Shown piece by piece: positions 9,784-13,535 of a stretch of 13,535 nucleotides of DNA. The stretch is from Anaerolineae bacterium (GTDB lineage: Bacteria > Chloroflexota > Anaerolineae > Aggregatilineales > Phototrophicaceae): contig JALONY010000036.1 in NCBI GenBank assembly GCA_025454715.1, positions 1 to 13,535 on the forward strand, read 5' to 3'. Under the pieces are notes generated by a model. It was given only the letters and a program-made list of their open reading frames with translations. It was not told the DNA's origin and made no database searches. How positions within the stretch are numbered: position 1 is the stretch's first letter; each line of letters starts with the position of its first letter. The position numbers and the translations under genes were made by a program.

Positions 9784-11106
9784 ATGACGCTGTTTGACGG
9801 CAAGCGGTTGACCCAAAACGTGATGCACCTGCCCATCGATGGCCTGAGGCGGGGGGACTATTCGGACAAGTATTTCGCCAATGTCGAGCGCGTCTTGGTC
9901 GGCGCGTTCAAGCGTAGCTTGCGCTACGGGCAGGTGACGCCCGCCAAGCCGATGCCCGCCGGATACGCCGACGAGCTGGTCGGCGATGTGGTGGTGGAGG
10001 CGCAAATTTTTAACCGGCGCAGCCCGTGGGCGCTGGTGGGTGGGGTGGACGCGGCGCTGGCGATGGTACGCCACGCCACGCGCTGGGACGCATGGGCGGG
10101 TTTGGAGGTCGAGGCGGTGCACGACGGCGTGCTGACCGCGTATGACGGCCAGCCCGAGACCGTGCAACCGGTCTTGAAAATCCGCGGGAAATACCGCGAT
10201 TTTGCCCTGCTGGAGACGCCGATGCTGGGCGTGCTGACGCGCATCAGCCGCGTGGCCACCAACGTGCTGGAGGTCTTGCGCGTCTCGGACGGCAAGCCCA
10301 TCTTGTTCTTCCCAGCCCGTTTCGACCTGCCGGACGTGCAGGCCAGTGACGGCTATGCCTATTGGCTGGCGGTGCAACGCTATAACCATGAGACGGGGCG
10401 GCAAACGGTGGCGCGGGTCAGCACCGACGCGCAAGGCGCGTGGTGGGGCGGGCGCGGCGGCGGCACCATCCCGCACGCCTTGATTGCCGCCTTCTTGGGC
10501 GACACGGCGGCGGCGATGCTGGCGGTCGCCCGTGAGCTGGACACCGACACCCCGCGCATCGTTTTGGCCGACTTCAACAACGACGCCATCCGTGACGCGC
10601 TGGCGACCCTCGACGCCTATTGGCCTCACTACAAGGCGGCGTGGCAAGGGGGCGACCAACACAGTATGCGCCAGTGGACGCTGAACGGGGTGCGGCTGGA
10701 CACGGCGGGCAACCTGTTGGATGCGTCGTTGTCCGACCCTGCCGACAAGGGCGTCAGCCCGTCGCTGGTGCGGGCGATGCGGCGGGCGCTGGACGGGGCA
10801 TGGGAGCGCTGGAACGAGGCGGGCGCGGCTGCTGCCGAGGCGCAAGCCTATTGCCGACGGGTGCAAATCGTGGTCACGGGCGGCTTCAACCGTGAGCGGG
10901 TCGAGCGGTTCGAGCGCGAGCGCGTGCCGGTCGATGTGTACGGGGTGGGGTCGTCGTTGCTGGCCAATGACAAGGCGACCGGCACCGATTTTACGATGGA
11001 TGTGGTGCGCGCCAAGCTGGGCGGGCAGTGGGCGGACGTGGCCAAGATTGGGCGGCGGGCGGGCGTCAACCCCGACTTGCAGCCGGTTGATTTGGGGGTG
11101 CTGTGA
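9784..11106 (+). CDS. pncB: Nicotinate phosphoribosyltransferase
   Basis: Joins nicotinate to PRPP (with ATP) to form nicotinate mononucleotide in the Preiss-Handler route to NAD; cytosolic. The 440-residue protein starts with MTLFDGKRLT and GDYSDKYF (24-31), then LLETPMLGVLTR (142-153), FFPARFDLPDVQASDGYAYW (175-194), GTIPHALIAAFLGDT (227-241) with a candidate His231, LADFNND (261-267), and the phosphate-binding VVTGGFNRERVERF (363-376) followed by VPVDVYGVGSSLL (381-393). This is the subgroup annotated as nicotinate phosphoribosyltransferase in Chloroflexota, Actinomycetota and Thermus relatives. A quinolinate or nicotinamide phosphoribosyltransferase is less likely. The ATG has AAAGGGA about 10 bases upstream. 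The stop TGA at 11104-11106 shares a base with the ATG of the next gene, so the two are translationally coupled. Confidence 0.9.
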   Translation: MTLFDGKRLTQNVMHLPIDGLRRGDYSDKYFANVERVLVGAFKRSLRYGQVTPAKPMPAGYADELVGDVVVEAQIFNRRSPWALVGGVDAALAMVRHATRWDAWAGLEVEAVHDGVLTAYDGQPETVQPVLKIRGKYRDFALLETPMLGVLTRISRVATNVLEVLRVSDGKPILFFPARFDLPDVQASDGYAYWLAVQRYNHETGRQTVARVSTDAQGAWWGGRGGGTIPHALIAAFLGDTAAAMLAVARELDTDTPRIVLADFNNDAIRDALATLDAYWPHYKAAWQGGDQHSMRQWTLNGVRLDTAGNLLDASLSDPADKGVSPSLVRAMRRALDGAWERWNEAGAAAAEAQAYCRRVQIVVTGGFNRERVERFERERVPVDVYGVGSSLLANDKATGTDFTMDVVRAKLGGQWADVAKIGRRAGVNPDLQPVDLGVL

Positions 11107-12332
11107 TGACCGATGACGTGACGCCCGAGAGTCTCCCCACCCCCGAGCCGCCCGATGAGGGCGCGTGGGCGCGTGGGGCGCAGATGTTCCCCAGCCGCCG
11201 CGGGACGCGCCAGATTTCGTTGGCCGCGTTGGTCGAGCGGGTGGCCGACCAATTCGAGGCCGAGCACGAGGGCGACTCGCCTGCCTTGCGCGAGGCCGTC
11301 ACCCGTGGCGACCGCCTGAAGCTGGTGCGCGAATCGGTCTTGTACGTGGTCGGGGTCGAGTCGGTCGTCTTGACCAACGAGGAGCTGGCCAGCGTCATCC
11401 AAGCGGCCTTCGGCGAGGTGTTCGGTTATGGCGGCCTAGAGCGTTATTTCTCCGACCCGAGCGTGACGACCGTTGCGCTGGAGGGCACCGATAAATTGGC
11501 GGTGCGCTATGGCCACGCCGACCTCATGCCCCAGCCGCCGGTGTTCGACGACATCATCCACCTCGAGCGCATCTTCAGGCGCATCCTGCGCGACGCCCGC
11601 GCCGAGATTCGCCCCGAATTGCCGTACTATGAAATCGGGATGACCTATGAGGGGCGGCGGGTGTGCGCCAACTTCGTCACGCCGCCGGTGTCTGCCTTCC
11701 TGAGCGTCGATTTTCGGCTGCACCCGCTGACCCCGCCGACTTTGGACGACTTCACCGACTCGCCGGAGGCACTGGCGCTGTTGCGCGACATCGCCGCGGG
11801 TGAGGCGGGGGTGTTGGTGGTGGGCGATGCCGAGTCGGGCAAAACCAGCCTATTGGGCGCGATGGCGCGGGCGGCTGACCTGACCGGCGCGATTGCGGTC
11901 GAGCGGGCGGGCGAGCTGGCCTTGCCGGAAGGGGTCGAGCGGTTGTTGCCGCGCTGGCCGCTGGGCGATGAGGCCGGAATCGGGTTTGGGCAACGGATTG
12001 GCGAGGCGGTGGCGCGCCAGCCCAAGCTGTTGATTTTGGACGAGGTGCGCGCCGATGACCCTGCGGCGATTGCGCCGTTGGTGGGCGAAGCGCCGCCCGC
12101 CCGTCAGATGTGGAGCTTTCGGGGGACGACCGAGGCCAAGCGCCTCGCCCCTGCGTTGGGCATGTTGGCGCGCCGCGCCGACCCCGACCAATCGGGTGGT
12201 GATGAGCGGGCGTTGCGCTTGTACGAGCGGTTGCCGTATGTGGTGTGCGTGCGGCGGCGCGAGGGGCGCTTGCGGGTGGTGCGCGTGGCGCGTTGGGACT
12301 ACCCCAACCTCGTCACGGTGTGGGCGCTATAG
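11106..12332 (+). CDS. Diverged CpaF/TadA-like secretion ATPase (orphan)
   Basis: A P-loop protein of the type II/IV secretion (CpaF/TadA/VirB11) ATPase family, which normally powers pilus assembly or secretion at the inner membrane. In the 408-residue product the N-terminal domain keeps the CpaF pattern YGGLERYFSDPSVTTVAL (108-125) and a ATPase core follows: Walker A GDAESGKTSL (240-249), ERAGELALP (266-274, position of the Asp box) and Walker B-like LLILDEVRADDP (308-319). It has lost other hallmarks: the arginine-rich RxDESxPxxDxRxPDGxR segment is replaced by EIRPELPYYEIGMTYEGRRV, and the His-box STIHAN is replaced by MWSFRGT. ATG 11106 is preferred over GTG 11103; it overlaps the pncB stop by one base, with GGGGGTG upstream. 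No pilin, TadB/TadC or secretin genes are in the window. ATP binding is likely; a secretion role is doubtful. Confidence 0.78.
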   Translation: MTDDVTPESLPTPEPPDEGAWARGAQMFPSRRGTRQISLAALVERVADQFEAEHEGDSPALREAVTRGDRLKLVRESVLYVVGVESVVLTNEELASVIQAAFGEVFGYGGLERYFSDPSVTTVALEGTDKLAVRYGHADLMPQPPVFDDIIHLERIFRRILRDARAEIRPELPYYEIGMTYEGRRVCANFVTPPVSAFLSVDFRLHPLTPPTLDDFTDSPEALALLRDIAAGEAGVLVVGDAESGKTSLLGAMARAADLTGAIAVERAGELALPEGVERLLPRWPLGDEAGIGFGQRIGEAVARQPKLLILDEVRADDPAAIAPLVGEAPPARQMWSFRGTTEAKRLAPALGMLARRADPDQSGGDERALRLYERLPYVVCVRRREGRLRVVRVARWDYPNLVTVWAL

Positions 12333-12336
12333 CGCC
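12323..12336. repeat. 14-bp perfect palindrome holding both convergent stop codons
   Basis: GGCGCTATAGCGCC is its own reverse complement. Its centre CTATAG contains the TAG of the CpaF-like gene (12330-12332, plus) and the TAG of mtnA (12329-12327, minus) back to back, and both proteins end in Ala-Leu. Each transcript could form a 5-bp stem with a TATA loop. There is no T-run, so intrinsic termination is not supported. Confidence 0.6.
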
Positions 12337-13370
12337 TCACCCGCGAGGGCGCGCCGCAACGACTCGGTAAAGGCGGGGCGCGCAATGCCGTTCTCGGTCA
12401 CGATGCCCGACAGGTAGCGGTGGGGCGTGACATCGAAGGCGGGGTTGCGCGCCTTGAAGTGCGCCGGGACGAGCGCGTTGCCGTAGGGGGTGGTGACCTC
12501 GGCGGGGTCGCGCTCCTCGATCGGGATGTCGGCTCCGCTGGCGATGTTCAGGTCAACCGTGGAGGTCGGGGCGACGGTGTAGAACGGGATGCCGTTCTCT
12601 TTGGCCAGCACCGCAATTTGGTAGGTGCCGATTTTGTTGGCGAAATCGCCATTGCTGGCCACGCGGTCAGCGCCAACCAGCACCAGCTTGACCTCGCCGC
12701 GCTGCATGTAATATCCGGCGGCGGTGTCGGGCAGGATGTCGTAAGACACGCCCAGTTGCTCCAGCTCCCACGCGCTCAGCCGTGAGCCTTGCAAGCGCGG
12801 GCGGGTCTCGTCGAGCAAGACGTGGAAGCGCTTGCCGGCCTCGTGCGCGGCGCGGATGACGCCCAGCGCCGTGCCGTAATCGACCGTGGCCAGCGCGCCG
12901 GTGTTGCAATGGTGCAGCACGGTGTCGCCGTCTTGGATCAGGGCTTGGCCGTGCGCGCCCATGCGCTGGTTGATGTGCACATCGTCATCGGCGATGCGCT
13001 GGGCGGCCTCGCGCAAGGCGTCGCGTAGGGCTTGCGCCGAGGCGTAGCCGTCTTGGGCGGCCAGCGCCATCATCTTATCGACCGCCCACGCGAGGTTGAC
13101 CGCCGTCGGGCGGGACTCCTTGAGGGTTTGGGCGGCGGCGCGCAATTCGGCGCGCAGGGTGGCGAGGTCGGTTGCCGAACTGGTGTGGGCGGCCAGCGCG
13201 ACCCCGAAGGCGGCTGCCGCGCCGATGGCGGGCGCACCGCGCACCGTCATATCGGCGATGGCGGCGGCCACGGCGTGGTGGTCGGGCAAGTCCACGACCT
13301 CCAGCGCCCACGGGATGCGTTTTTGGTCAATCATGCGGACGACGCCGTCCGCCCACGCCACGGTACGCAT
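12327..13370 (-). CDS. mtnA: S-methyl-5-thioribose-1-phosphate isomerase
   Basis: Isomerises 5-methylthioribose-1-phosphate to methylthioribulose-1-phosphate, a step of the methionine salvage route that recycles methylthioadenosine. The 347-residue protein is full length: RMIDQKRIP (12-20), MTVRGAPAIG (41-50), catalytic Cys155 in HCNTGALAT, LLDETRPRLQGSRLSAWEL (185-203), catalytic Asp235 in VGADRVASNGD, NKIGTYQIAVLA (245-256), and IPIEERDPAEV (282-292). The eIF2B-alpha-like fold also occurs in ribose-1,5-bisphosphate isomerase, but the RMIDQ and GAPAIG motifs favour MtnA. ATG at 13370 follows the DsbA-like stop by 8 bp without a good ribosome site, so it is probably the second gene of an operon entering from the right. 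No other mtn gene is in the window. Its end abuts the convergent CpaF-like gene. Confidence 0.95.
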   Translation of the reverse strand: MRTVAWADGVVRMIDQKRIPWALEVVDLPDHHAVAAAIADMTVRGAPAIGAAAAFGVALAAHTSSATDLATLRAELRAAAQTLKESRPTAVNLAWAVDKMMALAAQDGYASAQALRDALREAAQRIADDDVHINQRMGAHGQALIQDGDTVLHHCNTGALATVDYGTALGVIRAAHEAGKRFHVLLDETRPRLQGSRLSAWELEQLGVSYDILPDTAAGYYMQRGEVKLVLVGADRVASNGDFANKIGTYQIAVLAKENGIPFYTVAPTSTVDLNIASGADIPIEERDPAEVTTPYGNALVPAHFKARNPAFDVTPHRYLSGIVTENGIARPAFTESLRRALAGEAL

Positions 13371-13378
13371 CGGGCGGG

Positions 13379-13535
13379 TTACTGCGCGGCGCTCAGCGTA
13401 TCGACCAAGGTCGAGAGGCCGGTGAAGCTGCGGTCACTGACCGGCAACGGGGTGCCCTCGTTCAGGCGATACAAAATGGTCGGGGTGCCGGTGGCGCCCG
13501 AAGCGCGCCCCAAGCTCACGTCATCTTGCACGCGG
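13379..13535 (-). CDS. DsbA-like thioredoxin-fold protein, C-terminal fragment (5' end outside window)
   Basis: The last 51 residues of a protein whose start lies beyond the right edge. It shows the cis-proline loop SGATGTPTILY (residues 12-22 of the fragment), followed by SFTGLSTLVDTL, the typical end of DsbA/DsbG-type (thioredoxin_4) domains, where the family has GTPT, then a short strand and a helix. The CxxC active site would lie upstream outside the window, so oxidase versus isomerase role and export cannot be judged. It ends in TAA 8 bp before the mtnA start, making an operon likely. A general thioredoxin-fold protein is the alternative. Confidence 0.66.
   Translation of the reverse strand, partial: RVQDDVSLGRASGATGTPTILYRLNEGTPLPVSDRSFTGLSTLVDTLSAAQ

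Noticed and set aside
9643..10866. A 407-codon minus-strand open frame opposite pncB
   Set aside because: Arg/Pro/His-rich antisense of a conserved phosphoribosyltransferase, and it crosses the divergent promoter region and the adoK start.
12332..12352. Imperfect hairpin just past the CpaF-like stop codon as a terminator
   Set aside because: The stem needs a bulged G, has no T-run, and lies in the conserved-length C-terminus of mtnA; base composition alone explains it.

Overview
The window is GC-rich and densely coding. It has ten genes in three transcriptional blocks, plus a broken gene, and no tRNA, rRNA, CRISPR array, insertion sequence or prophage gene that I could see. The mix suggests a free-living Chloroflexota-like bacterium (Anaerolineae type): two very large exported proteins built from DUF4397-like repeats and SH3b domains joined by Thr/Pro-rich linkers, a GDP-deoxysugar pathway, and an archaeal/Thermotoga-style S-adenosylhomocysteinase. 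This taxonomic guess is inference from gene content and style, not from a search.

Block 1 (minus strand, read from about 9685 down to 1). It begins with an adenosine kinase gene (adoK) carrying a deletion and frameshift that remove its catalytic motif. Next is ahcY (S-adenosylhomocysteinase), then an 835-residue secreted protein with four DUF4397-like and three SH3b domains, closed by a strong hairpin terminator at 4806-4834. Then comes a 703-residue lipoprotein with DUF4397-like repeats. A new promoter at 2599-2627, with a -10 box at the edge of a perfect inverted repeat, starts the tight operon rmd-gmd-tatD. Rmd and Gmd together convert GDP-mannose to GDP-D-rhamnose; tatD runs off the left edge.

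Block 2 (plus strand, 9784-12332). It is divergent from adoK, sharing a 98-bp intergenic region with a palindromic -10 element. It holds pncB (nicotinate phosphoribosyltransferase) and, overlapping its stop codon by one base, a diverged CpaF/TadA-type secretion ATPase with no other secretion or pilus genes nearby.

Block 3 (minus strand, 13535 down to 12327). It holds the C-terminus of a DsbA-like thioredoxin-fold protein and, 8 bp downstream, mtnA (methylthioribose-1-phosphate isomerase). mtnA converges on the CpaF-like gene so tightly that the two stop codons abut inside a perfect 14-bp palindrome.

Functionally, ahcY, adoK and mtnA all handle by-products of S-adenosylmethionine use (SAH, adenosine, methylthioadenosine), and pncB feeds NAD, the cofactor of AhcY. 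The surface proteins and the GDP-rhamnose genes point to cell-envelope building. No complete, clearly new system is evident. The best candidates for a second look are the adoK deletion, the orphan CpaF-like ATPase coupled to pncB, the paired DUF4397 proteins, and the shared promoter architecture.
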